Shown here piece after piece: positions 63,942 through 64,000 of a stretch of DNA of 64,000 bases. How positions within the stretch are numbered: position 1 is the stretch's first letter; the number at the start of each line of letters is the position of its first letter. The translations under genes and the position numbers were made by a program. The notes beneath the pieces were generated by a model, which made no database searches, was not told where the DNA came from, and worked only from the letters and a program-made list of their open reading frames with translations. Source of the DNA: Bursaphelenchus xylophilus (lineage: Eukaryota > Nematoda > Chromadorea > Rhabditida > Aphelenchoididae). The stretch is taken from positions 6,138,001-6,202,000 of the forward strand of contig CAJFCV020000002.1 of assembly GCA_904066235.2 (NCBI GenBank), in the 5' to 3' direction.

Positions 63942-64000
63942 AGTATCTATTTCATTTGTTGATTGTTATATTCCATTAAATTGTTATACAAAATCGGAAT

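Overview
The window is eukaryotic and almost certainly from a nematode. Genes are split into many exons by very short introns (often 32-38 nt, down to 25 nt) with TTTTCAG/TTTTAG acceptors. Many start codons sit just behind such an acceptor, as expected for trans-splicing. The gene content is also nematode: an SXP/RAL-2 protein, a serpentine chemoreceptor, a cat-2-like tyrosine hydroxylase, two adjacent Cip/Kip (cki) genes and kainate-type glutamate receptor subunits. From memory, cat-2, cki-1/cki-2, ing-3 with the NDUFB8 gene, glycerol kinase and the DCAF13 gene all lie on C. elegans chromosome II, so this looks like a rearranged chromosome II block. I cannot name the genus.

Layout: 1-9.5 kb holds repeats, a Tc1-like transposon with IR/DR ends and three small genes of unknown function. 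9.5-20.1 kb is dense: a WH2/proline-rich actin regulator, a secreted metallo-beta-lactamase-fold protein, tyrosine hydroxylase, two divergent genes of unknown function and a Ly6-like small protein. 20.1-33.3 kb is gene-poor and centres on two tandem CDK inhibitors with multi-kilobase upstream regions. 33.3-42 kb carries an ionotropic glutamate receptor with an SXP/RAL-2 gene nested antisense in one intron, a TolB-like beta-propeller protein and a chemoreceptor. 42.3-49.6 kb has NDUFB8 and ING (a likely operon), a small gene of unknown function, a cationic amino-acid transporter and an RNase H-like gene. 49.6-52.7 kb is a cluster of foldback elements. 52.8-57.7 kb has TAF1A (Pol I) followed by GTF3C5 (Pol III), also operon-like. 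57.7-64 kb has glycerol kinase, a secreted protein, a hAT MITE with an intact 8-bp target duplication, and DCAF13/Sof1.

Themes: convergent genes lie extremely close together (stop codons 11-43 bp apart, poly(A) signals overlapping stops). Three GC-AG introns are seen. A family of foldback elements shares the terminus ACAAGG(G/A)AAGTACTT, and two members carry a tRNA-like module. Exon models were built by hand from splice motifs and reading-frame continuity. All exon joins given keep frame, but none has been tested against transcripts.
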